Origin: Oceanobacillus polygoni
GTDB taxonomy: Bacteria > Bacillota > Bacilli > Bacillales > Amphibacillaceae
DNA length: 64,000 bases
Assembly (NCBI RefSeq): GCF_008304605.1
Contig: NZ_PIJY01000008.1
Span: 1-64,000 of the forward strand
Direction of reading: 5' to 3'
The position numbers were made by a program, and so were the translations under genes. The notes beneath the pieces are model-generated. The model saw nothing but the letters and a program-made list of their open reading frames with translations. It was not told where the DNA came from and searched no databases. This document shows positions 43,437-53,488 of this stretch, one piece after another (position 1 is the first letter of the stretch; every line of letters starts with the position of its first letter).

Positions 43437-44492
43437 TTATAGAATCGTATCGAGTGTTTTGAAAAATACGCGCATCTGTTCATCCGTACCAATTGTAATC
43501 CGAATATGATTATCAATGGCAGGTATTTTAAAATACCGAATAAGAATATCTTTTTCTTTTAAAACTGCGTATAACTCACCTGCGTCTTGATTAGGATGCG
43601 TTGCAAAAATGAAATTCGTTTGGGAGGGTAGGACAGTAAATCCACGTTTCTCCATTTCAACAATTGTCCATTCTCTTGTTCGAATAATTTTTTCTGTCGT
43701 CTCGTTAAAATAGTCCACATCAGCTATAGCTGCCTCCGCTCCAACAAGAGCTAATCGATCTATCGTATAGGAATTCATCGAGTCTTTAATCCGGGTCAAT
43801 CCTTCAATAAGATCCGGATGTCCTAACGCAAATCCGACCCGTAGCCCGGCTAGTGATCTTGACTTCGACATGGTTTGAATTACAAGCAGATTTTCATACA
43901 TATGGATTAAAGAAACCGCTGACTCTGTTGCAAAATCGATATATGCTTCGTCAACAATGACAATTCGATCAGGGTTATTATCCAGGATTTTCTTCACTGC
44001 ATCGAGTTCCATATAAATACTTGTTGGCGCATTCGGATTTGGAAAAATAACGCCACCCTCAGATTGGGAGAAAGCCTCTACAGGGATTGTAAAATTATCC
44101 TGAAGAGCAATTTCTTCGGTTGGAATATCGAATAGCTTTGCATACACTGGATAAAAGCTATAGGAAATAGCTGGATAGCGAATCGTTTTGTTTTTATCAA
44201 AAAAAGCCATAAACGAAAAGGCGAGAACTTCATCTGAACCATTTCCAACAAAAACATTTTCTTTAGATAAGGAATGGAATGCCGCAATATCTTCCCTTAA
44301 TTTATCTGCTGTTGGAGAAGGATAGAGGTTTAATGCTTGCTCGCTTTCCTTTTGGATTGCCTGAATAACCTTTGGTGATGGGCCATATGGATTTTCATTT
44401 GTGTTCAGTTTAATGACATTGGCGCGATTGATCTGTTCGCCCGGAATATAGGGTGCACAACGCTTTGCCATATCGCTCCAAAATTTACTCAC
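43437..44492 (-). CDS. hisC: Histidinol-phosphate aminotransferase
   Basis: HisC is a fold-type I PLP enzyme. The 351-residue protein has [41 protein letters not shown] and the PLP lysine region [13 protein letters not shown], ending with the substrate-carboxylate Arg in IRITIGT. The start is GTG and overlaps the hisIE stop. In B. subtilis hisC sits in the trp supra-operon; here it closes the his operon. Confidence 0.95.
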   Translation of the reverse strand: MSKFWSDMAKRCAPYIPGEQINRANVIKLNTNENPYGPSPKVIQAIQKESEQALNLYPSPTADKLREDIAAFHSLSKENVFVGNGSDEVLAFSFMAFFDKNKTIRYPAISYSFYPVYAKLFDIPTEEIALQDNFTIPVEAFSQSEGGVIFPNPNAPTSIYMELDAVKKILDNNPDRIVIVDEAYIDFATESAVSLIHMYENLLVIQTMSKSRSLAGLRVGFALGHPDLIEGLTRIKDSMNSYTIDRLALVGAEAAIADVDYFNETTEKIIRTREWTIVEMEKRGFTVLPSQTNFIFATHPNQDAGELYAVLKEKDILIRYFKIPAIDNHIRITIGTDEQMRVFFKTLDTIL

Positions 44493-45126
44493 GATTTTGG
44501 CCTTCTTTTTGGATATGTCTTTTCACTAATTCATTTTTTATGTCTGACAGGGATACATCCATAAGCTCCATCAATACAAGTGTATGATACGTAAGATCAG
44601 CTATTTCACTAGTCAGCTCCTGTTTATCATTGTTTTTTGCCCCGATAATGACTTCTGACGTTTCTTCTCCAACCTTTTTAAGAACTTTATCGATTCCTTT
44701 TTCAAAAAGATACGATGTGTACGTACCATCAACAGGATTATCGCGGCGATCTTTAATTTTCGCAATTACGTGATGGACGATATCATGTGCCGGGATATCA
44801 TTTGTATAAAGCTCATTGTAGAAGCAGGATTCATTACCGGTATGACATGCAGGTCCGAGTGGACTAACTTGAACCAATAATGCATCCGAGTCACAATCAT
44901 AGGAAATTTTTACGATTTGCTGTTTATTACCGGATGTTTCCCCTTTATTCCATAGTTCCTGTCGATTTCTTGAAAAAAACCATGTTTCATTGGTTTGGAT
45001 TGTCTTCAGTAATGCATCCTGATTCATATATGCTAGTGTTAGGACGTTTCCTGTGCTTGCATTTTGAACAATGGCAGGGATTAAACCCTTTTCGTCAAAG
45101 ACAAGTTGTTCGATATTTACTTCCAT
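44485..45126 (-). CDS. hisI: Bifunctional phosphoribosyl-AMP cyclohydrolase / phosphoribosyl-ATP pyrophosphatase
   Basis: This 213-residue fusion has the HisI cyclohydrolase first ([16 protein letters not shown], then [20 protein letters not shown] with the zinc cysteines). The HisE pyrophosphatase follows ([28 protein letters not shown] in parts, and [13 protein letters not shown]). It catalyses the second and third steps of histidine synthesis. It overlaps hisF and hisC by a few bases. Confidence 0.95.
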   Translation of the reverse strand: MEVNIEQLVFDEKGLIPAIVQNASTGNVLTLAYMNQDALLKTIQTNETWFFSRNRQELWNKGETSGNKQQIVKISYDCDSDALLVQVSPLGPACHTGNESCFYNELYTNDIPAHDIVHHVIAKIKDRRDNPVDGTYTSYLFEKGIDKVLKKVGEETSEVIIGAKNNDKQELTSEIADLTYHTLVLMELMDVSLSDIKNELVKRHIQKEGQNRE

Positions 45127-45887
45127 TCAATTTCCCTCCTGACGATGATATTATTTTCCTCGAGATAGGTCTTGAGGTCAGGTATTTGAATTTCATCATA
45201 GTGAAATACAGACGCAGCTAGTGCCGCATCAGCACCTTGTTCTAATACCGAGCTAAAATGCTCTTTTATTCCAGCGCCACCGCTTGCAACGATTGGAATA
45301 TTAACGGTATCGGCAATTGCTTTGGTTAAGGGAATATTATAGCCATCCTTCTCGCCGTCTGAATCCATTGCGTTAATAACAAGTTCTCCAGCTCCAAGCG
45401 CTTCTCCTTGCTTGGCCCATTGAATGGCATCTATTCCGGTATCGTAACGACCACCTTTTGTAAAAACATTCCACTGATTTGGTGCTACTTCCTTTGCATC
45501 AATCGATAAGACAATGCACTGACTACCAAATTTCAAAGCGGCATCTTGAATAAGCTGTGGATTTGTTACAGCTGCACTATTGATGGATACTTTATCTGCT
45601 CCAGAGCGGAGAACTTTATGAATATCTTCTACTGTCCGTATGCCTCCACCAACTGTAAATGGAATTGCGATTTCCTTGGCAACTTGCTCAACAACATCGA
45701 GAAAAATATTGCGTTCTTCATTGGATGCTGTAATATCATAAAAAACAAGTTCATCAGCGCCGGCTTCGTTATATCTTTTGGCCAATGCTACGGGATCGTC
45801 AACATCCTGGATATTTTGAAACTTTTTCCCTTTTACAACACGCCCCTTATCGACATCAAGGCAAGGGATAATTCGTTTAGCGAGCAT
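45117..45887 (-). CDS. hisF: Imidazole glycerol phosphate synthase cyclase subunit
   Basis: HisF is the barrel partner of HisH. It has [19 protein letters not shown], with the catalytic Asp, and [38 protein letters not shown] and a second catalytic Asp in [13 protein letters not shown], then VASGGAG. ATG 45887 lies nine bases after GGAGG; the ATG three codons earlier overlaps that site. The start is inside hisA. Confidence 0.96.
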   Translation of the reverse strand: MLAKRIIPCLDVDKGRVVKGKKFQNIQDVDDPVALAKRYNEAGADELVFYDITASNEERNIFLDVVEQVAKEIAIPFTVGGGIRTVEDIHKVLRSGADKVSINSAAVTNPQLIQDAALKFGSQCIVLSIDAKEVAPNQWNVFTKGGRYDTGIDAIQWAKQGEALGAGELVINAMDSDGEKDGYNIPLTKAIADTVNIPIVASGGAGIKEHFSSVLEQGADAALAASVFHYDEIQIPDLKTYLEENNIIVRREIEWK

Positions 45888-46599
45888 AGAAATCATCCTC
45901 CGTTAACGCTTCAAAATTTAATGTGCCATCGTATAATGCTTTGCCTATAATCGCACCATACATGTTCATTGATTTTAACTTGCGTATATCTTCCTCCGTT
46001 GAAACACCACCAGATGCAATGACATCCATGCTTGTTGCTTCATTCACAGCTTGTAGCTCTTCAAAATTCGGCCCTTGCATCATGCCGTCCTTCATAATGT
46101 CCGTGTAGACAATTGTTTTAACGCCAATTTGTTCAAGTTCAGCGACAAGATCGATGGCTTTGACGGTACTTGTTTCTGTCCAACCATCTGTAGCGACATA
46201 GCCATTCCGCGCATCAATGGAAACGGCGATACGAGATCCGAACTTTTCCACGGCATCTTTTAAAAAGGCTTTGTCGTTAATAGCTGCTGTACCAATAATC
46301 ACGCGAGCAATGCCTGCAGCAAGGTAATCTTCGATCGTATCAAGTGAACGAATGCCTCCACCGACCTGTACAGGGATTCCCGTTTGTTTAGCGATCGCTT
46401 TAATGGCGTCCCGATTTAAAGAGTCGCCGGTTTTAGCACCATCCAGGTCAACGGTATGTAGGTATGCTGCTCGCTTATTTTCCCATTGTTTTGCCATATC
46501 CGTTGGGGAATTGCTATAGACTTTCTCTTTGTTATAATCCCCTTGAATAAGGCGGACACAATTTCCACCACGAATATCAATTGCAGGGAATAAAATCAT
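45877..46599 (-). CDS. hisA: ProFAR isomerase
   Basis: HisA isomerises ProFAR to PRFAR. The 240-residue barrel has [21 protein letters not shown] with the catalytic Asp, [39 protein letters not shown] and [11 protein letters not shown]. It overlaps hisH at its start (ATGA) and hisF at its end. Confidence 0.96.
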   Translation of the reverse strand: MILFPAIDIRGGNCVRLIQGDYNKEKVYSNSPTDMAKQWENKRAAYLHTVDLDGAKTGDSLNRDAIKAIAKQTGIPVQVGGGIRSLDTIEDYLAAGIARVIIGTAAINDKAFLKDAVEKFGSRIAVSIDARNGYVATDGWTETSTVKAIDLVAELEQIGVKTIVYTDIMKDGMMQGPNFEELQAVNEATSMDVIASGGVSTEEDIRKLKSMNMYGAIIGKALYDGTLNFEALTEDDFYAR

Positions 46600-47201
46600 G
46601 AAATCATCTCCTCATAGTTTGCAAGTAATTGAATACCGATATCTCCGCTCTTTTCCGGGTGGAATTGCATGCCTGTAATGTTCCCTTGCTGGACAATCGC
46701 AGGAATACGACCACCATATTCGGTACTGCCAACAAGTGTTGCTTCCTCCAATTCCCCGACAGCATAAGAGTGAACAAAATAAACGTGGAAATTATCCGGC
46801 AGATGGAGCGTTAATGGACTTTCGTTATGCTTTGTAATTGTATTCCAGCCCATGTGTGGAACTTTGACCGTTTCCTTTATTCGACTAACATTTCCTTGAA
46901 GTAATCCAAGACCATCCCAATCGCCGTCCTCATAGCTTTTGTCATAAAATAACTGCATGCCAAGACAAATCCCAAGTATTGGCTTTCCTGCCTGAACTTC
47001 TTGTTTAATTACATCTGTTAACCCCAGCGCATTGATTGCATCCATTGCATCCTTAAAGGCGCCTACACCAGGAAGAATGATTGAGGAAGCATCTCTGATT
47101 ACTCGTGGCTCGGTTGTTAATACAGATTCCTTATTTAGTTTTGCAAGCGCAAATTGTAGGCTTTTAATATTTCCTGCACCATAATCAATGATTGCGATCA
47201 T
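46596..47201 (-). CDS. hisH: Imidazole glycerol phosphate synthase glutaminase subunit
   Basis: HisH supplies ammonia to HisF. The 201-residue class I amidotransferase begins IAIIDYGAGNIKSLQFAL and has LPGVGAFKDAM, the nucleophile in GICLGMQLF and the catalytic His-Glu in GMQFHPEKSG. Its start follows GAGGAAG. Confidence 0.96.
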   Translation of the reverse strand: MIAIIDYGAGNIKSLQFALAKLNKESVLTTEPRVIRDASSIILPGVGAFKDAMDAINALGLTDVIKQEVQAGKPILGICLGMQLFYDKSYEDGDWDGLGLLQGNVSRIKETVKVPHMGWNTITKHNESPLTLHLPDNFHVYFVHSYAVGELEEATLVGSTEYGGRIPAIVQQGNITGMQFHPEKSGDIGIQLLANYEEMIS

Positions 47202-47241
47202 CTTGTTTCTTCCTCTCTGTAAAAAAATCGAGTTGTCTGTT

Positions 47242-47826
47242 TTACAAGCTTCCCTTTGTAGAAGGAATTCCTTCCACTCGTGGGTTTAGCATTGTTGCCT
47301 GATCTAAAGCACGCCCAAATCCTTTGAAGATGGATTCAATCATATGGTGTGTGTTTTTCCCATATGCAAGATTGATATGAAGTGTCACTTTGGCATTGCT
47401 GACAAACGCTTGGAAAAATTCCTCGACCAGCTCGGTATCGAAATCCCCGACTTTGTCTTTTAGACCTTCTACGTTGTATACGAAATAAGGACGCCCACTA
47501 ATGTCTAAGGAAATCGTTGACAGTGCCTCGTCCATAGGTGTTGTTACCGTTGCATATCTTGTGATTCCTTCTTTATTTCCCAAAGCTTTCTGAAAAGCTT
47601 GGCCTAAAGCAATTCCTATATCTTCAACAGAGTGATGCTGATCGACTTCTAAATCTCCATTACACGTGACTGCTAAATCGAATAGACCGTGTTTGGTCAT
47701 TAGTAAAAGCATATGGTCTAAAAAGCCTACCCCTGACTGGATAGCGGTTTTTCCAGTACCATCAATTGTCAAGTCTAGCTTGATTGACGTTTCGGCTGTT
47801 GATCGTTCAATTTTTGCTTGACGCAT
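47242..47826 (-). CDS. hisB: Imidazoleglycerol-phosphate dehydratase
   Basis: This is the monofunctional HisB, 194 residues from the preferred ATG at 47826, nine bases after AAAGG. It has the manganese-binding LDHMLLLMTKHG and DQHHSVEDIGIALGQAF, DISGRPY, and the second repeat with EEFFQAFVSNAKVTLHINL and NTHHMIESIFKGFGRAL (parts). It lacks the phosphatase domain of enterobacterial HisB; that step is supplied by the PHP enzyme encoded divergently. It overlaps hisD. Confidence 0.95.
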   Translation of the reverse strand: MRQAKIERSTAETSIKLDLTIDGTGKTAIQSGVGFLDHMLLLMTKHGLFDLAVTCNGDLEVDQHHSVEDIGIALGQAFQKALGNKEGITRYATVTTPMDEALSTISLDISGRPYFVYNVEGLKDKVGDFDTELVEEFFQAFVSNAKVTLHINLAYGKNTHHMIESIFKGFGRALDQATMLNPRVEGIPSTKGSL

Positions 47827-49105
47827 TCGTATCATCCTTTCTAAGCTGAATGGAATTGGCGTGTGCTGTTAGCCCTTCCACCGTTGCAATTTTAATAATT
47901 GGATCGGCGGCTTGTTGCAGTGCCTCTTTGGAATAACTAATAATGCTCGACTTTTTCATAAAGTCATAGACCCCAAGTGGTGAGGCGAATTTTGCTGTTC
48001 CATTTGTCGGTAAGGTGTGGTTTGGACCTGCAAAATAATCTCCCAATGGTTCAGGGGAATAATTTCCGAGAAAAATAGCGCCGGCGTTTTTAATAGATGA
48101 AAGACTTTCATTCGGATTTTCAACCATCAGCTGTAAATGCTCGGGTGCAAGTTCATTTACGATTAAGAATGCTTCCTGTAGGTTCGCGGTGACAATTATT
48201 TTTCCGTTTTGCTTTAGTGATTGTATGATAATCTCTTTTCGTTCAAGTGTATTCGTTTGTTTTTCAACTTCTGCGATGATTTGCTCGGCTAATGCAATAC
48301 TAGTGGTGACGCAAATGGAACTTGCCGATTCATCATGCTCTGCTTGTGATAGTAAATCGGCTGCAACAAAGCTCGGTGGGGCAGTCTGATCTGCAACAAT
48401 ACAGATTTCACTAGGGCCTGCAATCATATCAATCGCTACATCGCCATATACCCACTTTTTCGCTCTCGCCACAAAAGCATTCCCTGGTCCAACGATTTTG
48501 GCGACCTTTTCGATTGTTTCTGTTCCATAGGCTAATGCAGCAATAGCTTGCGCACCACCAACCTTATAAATTGTATCTACTCCGACAAGCTGTGCTGCGA
48601 CAAGCACGTGAGGGTTAATCTTTCCATTGGCTTGTGGTGGAGTTGTCAGGACAATTTTCTCTACACCAGCGATTTTTGCAGGGATGACATCCATCAATAC
48701 GGTGGAAGGATAAGCTGCCTTCCCGCCCGGAACATACACACCAACTTTATCAAGAGGGGTTACCTTTTGTCCGAGTAAGATACCTGGCTCTTTATTCACA
48801 AACCAGGATTTTTCCTTTTGTTGTTCGTGAAATGCTTTAATATTTTCTATGGCTTGCTGTAGGGCGTCAAGAAAGCCGGCATCTACTTGTTTTTTTGCTT
48901 CTATTAATTCTTCCTTAGATACAATGAGGGAATCTAATGCTACATGGTCAAATTTCTTCGTGTATCGATATAGTGCTTCGTCTCCATCTTCTCGGACCCC
49001 GCTAATAATGTCCAGCACAGCTTGGTCAAGCTCTTGTTCCTTCAATTGATTAGAAGTACTAGCTTTATAATCCTGCAAAAACTGCTCTTTTGTTTGTATG
49101 TTCAT
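47807..49105 (-). CDS. hisD: Histidinol dehydrogenase
   Basis: HisD makes histidine from histidinol in two NAD-dependent oxidations. The 432-residue protein has [35 protein letters not shown], the zinc and substrate segment [28 protein letters not shown] and the C-terminal [17 protein letters not shown] 49105 lies eight bases after GGAG; the GTG three codons upstream overlaps the hisG stop. Confidence 0.96.
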   Translation of the reverse strand: MNIQTKEQFLQDYKASTSNQLKEQELDQAVLDIISGVREDGDEALYRYTKKFDHVALDSLIVSKEELIEAKKQVDAGFLDALQQAIENIKAFHEQQKEKSWFVNKEPGILLGQKVTPLDKVGVYVPGGKAAYPSTVLMDVIPAKIAGVEKIVLTTPPQANGKINPHVLVAAQLVGVDTIYKVGGAQAIAALAYGTETIEKVAKIVGPGNAFVARAKKWVYGDVAIDMIAGPSEICIVADQTAPPSFVAADLLSQAEHDESASSICVTTSIALAEQIIAEVEKQTNTLERKEIIIQSLKQNGKIIVTANLQEAFLIVNELAPEHLQLMVENPNESLSSIKNAGAIFLGNYSPEPLGDYFAGPNHTLPTNGTAKFASPLGVYDFMKKSSIISYSKEALQQAADPIIKIATVEGLTAHANSIQLRKDDTNASSKN

Positions 49106-49110
49106 TGCTA

Positions 49111-49737
49111 TCACTCCAATGCTGACTTTAACTGAGAGATAAATTGCTGTACTTCAACTGATTTTGTAGCAAAGCTCGCTTTATTAACAATCAATCTCGT
49201 ACTAATAGGTTCAATATCTTCAAGAACATTCAACCCGTTTTCTTTTAGCGTGTTTCCGGTTTCTACAATATCAACAATCAAATCGGCAAGCCCGATTAAT
49301 GGAGCTAATTCAACAGAGCCGTTTAGCTTAACGATTTCAATTGCTTCCCCTTTTTTCTCGAAATGTTTCTGAGCGATTATTGGATATTTTGTTGCGATTG
49401 TTAGCTGTTGTCCTTTTTCAGGAATATAATCCTCTTTTCCAGCAACTGCAAATTTGCACTTTCCTAGCTTTAAATCAAGTAGTTCATAAACATCCGCTTG
49501 GGATTCAAGAATGTTATCTTTGCCGACAATCCCGATATCGGCAGCCCCTTTTTCGACATAGGTTGGTACATCGACTGCTTTAACGAAAAGGAGTTTAATC
49601 GATCGATCGTTGTTAAAAAAGACAAGCTTCCGACTATCTTCGTGAAAATCTCCAAATCGAACATCCGTCTTTTCCAATAGAGCAATGGTGCTTTTAGCTG
49701 GACGTCCTTTGGCAAGTGCCAATGTAATAGATTGCAA
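49111..49737 (-). CDS. hisG: ATP phosphoribosyltransferase, short form catalytic subunit
   Basis: HisG catalyses the first step of histidine synthesis. The 208-residue short form (LALAKGRPAKSTIALLEK, DVPTYVEKGAADIGIVGKD, IATKYP and GLADLIVDIVETGNTLKENGL in parts) lacks the C-terminal regulatory domain and depends on HisZ, encoded just upstream. The start is TTG, directly after the hisZ stop and seven bases after AAGGAGGG. Confidence 0.95.
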   Translation of the reverse strand: MQSITLALAKGRPAKSTIALLEKTDVRFGDFHEDSRKLVFFNNDRSIKLLFVKAVDVPTYVEKGAADIGIVGKDNILESQADVYELLDLKLGKCKFAVAGKEDYIPEKGQQLTIATKYPIIAQKHFEKKGEAIEIVKLNGSVELAPLIGLADLIVDIVETGNTLKENGLNVLEDIEPISTRLIVNKASFATKSVEVQQFISQLKSALE

Positions 49738-50988
49738 TTAGAAACCCTCCTTGTGACCCTGAAGCAGTTTAACAAGTTCATCTGCCTTCGAAAATGTCTG
49801 TTTTATTTGTTCGTTGGAAAAAAGATTTTGCTCTTTTTCAAAGTTGATTATCGATTTAGAAGAAATGGGATTTCTATTACTTGAATCATTCCGAAAACTT
49901 AAAACCTGATATCCCTTATTTCTTAGTTCAACTGCAGTTGTTAAAGCTTCTCTCTGCTTTTCGTTCGTATAATAAATGACTGCATCTACTAGCTTATTAG
50001 GAGCTTCTGCCAAGCCTTGCTCTAAAATGGCATGAATTAGTAGATCCACCTCAAATGCGAAACCAATCGCAGGCATTTCCTTATCTAGTTGTTTTCCTAA
50101 ATGATCATATCTTCCGCCCATTAATACAGGCTGACCGATTCGATCGACAAATCCTTGAAAGATGATCCCCGTATAGTAATTCATATTATTAATTAATCCG
50201 AGATTCATAGCGACGTATTCTTCAACACCGTAGTCCTTAATTAATGCAAATACGTCAATTAAATTTTGCAAAACGTGCTGCATATGGGTACTGCGAATAA
50301 TCTTTTCAGCTTGCTGAATAACTTGGTCCGGCGCCCCGTATAAAAGAGGAATCGATTGGATGGCTCTCTTTAATTCTTCTTCAATCGGCATCCCTTCAAG
50401 GAATAATTCTATATCCGCTATATTTTTCGATTGAATGAGAGCTTGCAGCTGTTGTAAGTCTTGTTCAGATAGGGCCGCTTGTTGAATAAGTTCCTTAAAG
50501 AATCCCGCATGTCCGATTTCAATTTTGAAATTTTCAAAGCCTAAATCCTTTAATGTATGGACTGCTAGCATCATAATTTCCGCGTCAACCTCAGGTGTGT
50601 TCTCTCCGAAAAATTCAACGCCAGCTTGTGTGCTTTCTTTTTGGTTTGGCATCTCCTGCGACTGACGAAATACATCCAGCACATAGAAAAGCCGTTGCGA
50701 GAATACATCGTTTGCTTGGTTTACAGCTGTCATCATCCGGGTAATGGGAATGGTAACATCCGGACGTAAGACGAGAACCTTCCCAGTTGTATCAATTACT
50801 TTAATCATGTCATCTTTTTGTACCGTACCAGTAATGTCCGAATACATCTCATAGTTTTCAAAGGCTTTCGTCCGTACTTGTTTATAGCCATAGGTAGTAA
50901 AGCGATTTTTCAATGTTGCAATAAGATTATCTCTTACTTGAAAATCTTCTACATGCTTATTTCGGTCGTTCAGCGTGTATCGTTGCAT
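49738..50988 (-). CDS. hisZ: ATP phosphoribosyltransferase regulatory subunit
   Basis: The 416-residue HisZ is a catalytically dead histidyl-tRNA synthetase paralog that activates and regulates short HisG. It has class II motifs (FENYEMYSD, LRPDVTIPITRMM, YYTGIIFQGF, MGGRYDHLGKQ), but the tRNA-binding C-terminal domain is reduced. It leads the nine-gene his operon behind a clear SigA-type promoter. Confidence 0.93.
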   Translation of the reverse strand: MQRYTLNDRNKHVEDFQVRDNLIATLKNRFTTYGYKQVRTKAFENYEMYSDITGTVQKDDMIKVIDTTGKVLVLRPDVTIPITRMMTAVNQANDVFSQRLFYVLDVFRQSQEMPNQKESTQAGVEFFGENTPEVDAEIMMLAVHTLKDLGFENFKIEIGHAGFFKELIQQAALSEQDLQQLQALIQSKNIADIELFLEGMPIEEELKRAIQSIPLLYGAPDQVIQQAEKIIRSTHMQHVLQNLIDVFALIKDYGVEEYVAMNLGLINNMNYYTGIIFQGFVDRIGQPVLMGGRYDHLGKQLDKEMPAIGFAFEVDLLIHAILEQGLAEAPNKLVDAVIYYTNEKQREALTTAVELRNKGYQVLSFRNDSSNRNPISSKSIINFEKEQNLFSNEQIKQTFSKADELVKLLQGHKEGF

Positions 50989-51004
50989 CTATAAAACTCC
51001 TTTT

Positions 51005-51046
51005 TATAACTTTAATACTTTATCGCTTTAACTAAGTAAAGTTATA
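51005..51046 (-). promoter_or_regulatory. Inverted repeat in the his operon leader
   Basis: Perfect arms TATAACTTTA (51005-51014) and TAAAGTTATA (51037-51046) lie between the promoter and hisZ. They could bind a repressor or form a leader stem; no T-box motif is present. Confidence 0.45.
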
Positions 51047-51050
51047 TAGT

Positions 51051-51079
51051 ATTATAATTAGTATATTCTTAAAAGTCAA
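51051..51079 (-). promoter_or_regulatory. SigA-type promoter of the his operon
   Basis: On the minus strand TTGACT (51079-51074) and TATAAT (51056-51051) are separated by 17 bases. Confidence 0.8.
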
Positions 51080-51182
51080 CACCAAATAAAAGCAGAAGCA
51101 TCTGGTTAGCTACGTGTGGAGATGAGGAAAGTCTCGCTAGTCGCTGGACACTGAACTGAACGAAAAAACAGGAGATGATGAA

Positions 51183-51983
51183 ATGTTTGATTACCATATT
51201 CATAGTGATTTTTCAGCAGATTGTAAGACGCCGATGGAAACGACAATTGAAAAAGCAATCAGCATCGGTCTTGAAGAAATTTGTTTTACTGAGCACATTG
51301 ATTATGACTATCCAGATAAGGATTGGATATTTGAATTTGACTTAAAACAATATGACGACAGAATAAAACAGGTGCAGCAGAAATACAGCGATCAGATTCG
51401 AATAAAAAAAGGTGTGGAAATTGGTTTGCAGCCACATTTGTTAGGGAAATATGAAGCATTGATGCAGGAAGAAGCATTTGATTTTGTAATATGCTCCATG
51501 CATGCAACCGCTGGGATGGATCTGCATTCTAGGGAATTTTTTAAAGGCAAAACAGTTGATGAAGCGTATCAAATCTATTATGAAGAATTACTCGCATGCA
51601 TTCGCAAATTTAAAAGCTTTAGTGTTCTTGGTCATATTGATCTTGTTAAACGTTATACGGAAGAGAAGAGCTCGAATAATTTCCATGAAATCTTGGAAGC
51701 AACCTTTGACGAAATCATTCCGGCGGGAAAGGGTATTGAATTAAATACGTCAGGCTATCGCTATGGTTTAGAAAGTGGGATGCCGAGCCCTGATATTTTA
51801 AAATTATATAAGGAATGTGGGGGAGAAATCATTACAGTAGGGTCGGACTCCCATGTGGAAACAACATTAGCGTATCAATTTAAGGATGCGTATGAATTGT
51901 TAGACGCTATCGGCTTTCGTTATATAGCAACATTTGATGATGGAGATCCGATATTTCATCCGATTTCAAGCCTCGTTAAATAG
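51183..51983 (+). CDS. hisJ: PHP-family histidinol-phosphatase
   Basis: The 266-residue PHP-domain metalloenzyme has DYHIHSDFSADC, ICFTEHIDY, KKGVEIGLQPHL, CSMHA, VLGHIDLVKRY and ITVGSDSHVE, giving all metal-binding His, Asp and Glu positions. It dephosphorylates histidinol phosphate. It is divergent from hisZ and completes the pathway, since hisB lacks a phosphatase domain. The ATG follows CAGGAGATG. Confidence 0.93.
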   Translation: MFDYHIHSDFSADCKTPMETTIEKAISIGLEEICFTEHIDYDYPDKDWIFEFDLKQYDDRIKQVQQKYSDQIRIKKGVEIGLQPHLLGKYEALMQEEAFDFVICSMHATAGMDLHSREFFKGKTVDEAYQIYYEELLACIRKFKSFSVLGHIDLVKRYTEEKSSNNFHEILEATFDEIIPAGKGIELNTSGYRYGLESGMPSPDILKLYKECGGEIITVGSDSHVETTLAYQFKDAYELLDAIGFRYIATFDDGDPIFHPISSLVK

Positions 51984-52083
51984 ATAAGAAATTTCTATGA
52001 ATTTTACGTGTTGTGGCGATTATAGAGGTGTGTAGATGATATAATAGAGGTGTTCAATTAACACATGTAGCTGGTGGTTGTTT

Positions 52084-52473
52084 ATGAAATCTATAAAAAA
52101 AATACTTTTAATAATTGCAGGCTCTATTTCATTAGGACTTGGTGTGTTAGGTATCCTGTTACCATTATTACCGACAACACCGTTTCTTTTGCTTGCAGCG
52201 GCTTGTTATATTCGCAGTTCTGATAAATTATATCAATGGTTAATCACGAATAAATATGTCGGCTCTTATATATTGAATTATCGCGAGGGAAAAGGAATAC
52301 CATTAAAAGCTAAGATTGTTAGTGTAAGTCTATTATGGACTTCGATGCTGTATACAATTGCGTTTGTGATTCCTTTAGTAATGGTAAAAATTTTATTATT
52401 TTTAATCGGTTCCTATTTTACATGGTTTATTCTGAAACAGAAAACACTAAGGAAAAGTGTGCAGGTGAGGTAA
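52084..52473 (+). CDS. DUF454 (YbaN-like) membrane protein
   Basis: The 129-residue protein has the DUF454 signature in its first helices (GSISLGLGVLGILLPLLPTTPFLLLAAACY) and then SSDKLYQWLITNKYVG, two more helices (about residues 79-98 and 100-118) and a basic tail. The ATG at 52084 lies six bases after GGTGG. Its stop overlaps the start of the next gene. The family function is unknown. Confidence 0.85.
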   Translation: MKSIKKILLIIAGSISLGLGVLGILLPLLPTTPFLLLAAACYIRSSDKLYQWLITNKYVGSYILNYREGKGIPLKAKIVSVSLLWTSMLYTIAFVIPLVMVKILLFLIGSYFTWFILKQKTLRKSVQVR

Positions 52474-53291
52474 TGTATTTTATTAAAAAACATAGGCTAA
52501 AGCTAACAATGGCATTGGTATTAATTGTTGGTTATACCACGTATATTTCGCTGCCTAATAAGGCGAAATCAGAGCATTATACGGGTGATCCAACTGTGTT
52601 TATTCATGGATATAAAGGTACGAAGAATTCCTTTGGTTATATGCTTGATCGGTTCGAGCATGAATACGGTTGGGGGAATAAAGGATTTGTCTATTACGTT
52701 ACCAAAGAAGGGCGAATCCGTGATTATAATTTAAACAAGGGGAGATATGACCCTACGTTTATTCAAATAATTTTAGAAGACAATCGGGCAAGTTTCGCTG
52801 ATAGTGCGGAGTGGATATCTGCAGTTCTATTGCAAATGAAGGAAAAATACAAAATTGATTCTGTAAATATTGTTGGGCACTCAATGGGTGGAATACTTGC
52901 ACTTAAATATACAATGGAATATGCGGGTAATGGTTATCCAGAAGTGAATAATCTTGTTACCATTGGTAGTCCGTTTGATGGCATTTATAGTGAAGCATAT
53001 TTCCAAATCCATAAAGATGCTGCAGCAACAGATTTAAAACCGGATTCGCTGGCACTTCAATTGCTAAGAGAAAATTCATTTCCTGAAGGTATCCAGGCAC
53101 TGAACATTGGAAGTACAGGGGATGCTGTTGCACTCCCAGAAAGCGTGCAGGCCTTACGAATGATTATACCAAGTGATCAATTACATGAAATTATAATTGA
53201 GGATAATGCAATAGGCCATAGTGCACTACATGAAAGTGAAGAAGTAGATAAAATGATTTATACATTTTTGTGGCAAGATGATGGCCAATAA
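52473..53291 (+). CDS. DUF915-type alpha/beta hydrolase, membrane-anchored
   Basis: The 272-residue protein has an N-terminal hydrophobic helix (residues 9-27, signal anchor) and then the DUF915 hydrolase fold. It shows TVFIHGYKGTKNSFGYMLDR, the nucleophile elbow GHSMGG in VNIVGHSMGGILAL, an acid in STGDAVALPE and the catalytic His in AIGHSALHES. It likely acts outside the membrane on an ester substrate not evident from sequence. The ATG at 52473 overlaps the DUF454 stop and follows AGGTGAGG. Confidence 0.87.
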   Translation: MYFIKKHRLKLTMALVLIVGYTTYISLPNKAKSEHYTGDPTVFIHGYKGTKNSFGYMLDRFEHEYGWGNKGFVYYVTKEGRIRDYNLNKGRYDPTFIQIILEDNRASFADSAEWISAVLLQMKEKYKIDSVNIVGHSMGGILALKYTMEYAGNGYPEVNNLVTIGSPFDGIYSEAYFQIHKDAAATDLKPDSLALQLLRENSFPEGIQALNIGSTGDAVALPESVQALRMIIPSDQLHEIIIEDNAIGHSALHESEEVDKMIYTFLWQDDGQ

Positions 53292-53323
53292 CTTACAATA
53301 GATAAAGATTGTTTGTGAAAAAG

Positions 53324-53350
53324 TCACCATGTATTATTTGGTGATTTTTT
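53324..53350 (+). terminator. Terminator of the DUF454-DUF915 operon
   Basis: Arms TCACCA and TGGTGA (53324-53329 and 53339-53344) are followed by T6. Two further inverted repeats (53352-53385 and 53410-53447) follow before murB. Confidence 0.65.
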
Positions 53351-53488
53351 GGCAGATAGTGAACAATAAATAACTTTCTATCTGCATCAGTGTAATAGTA
53401 TTTACTAAAGAAGGCTTGTTGAATGTATTATTTACGAAACAGCCTTCCCGAAAAATGATAACTCGTTAAAGGAATGATAGGAGTGGCA

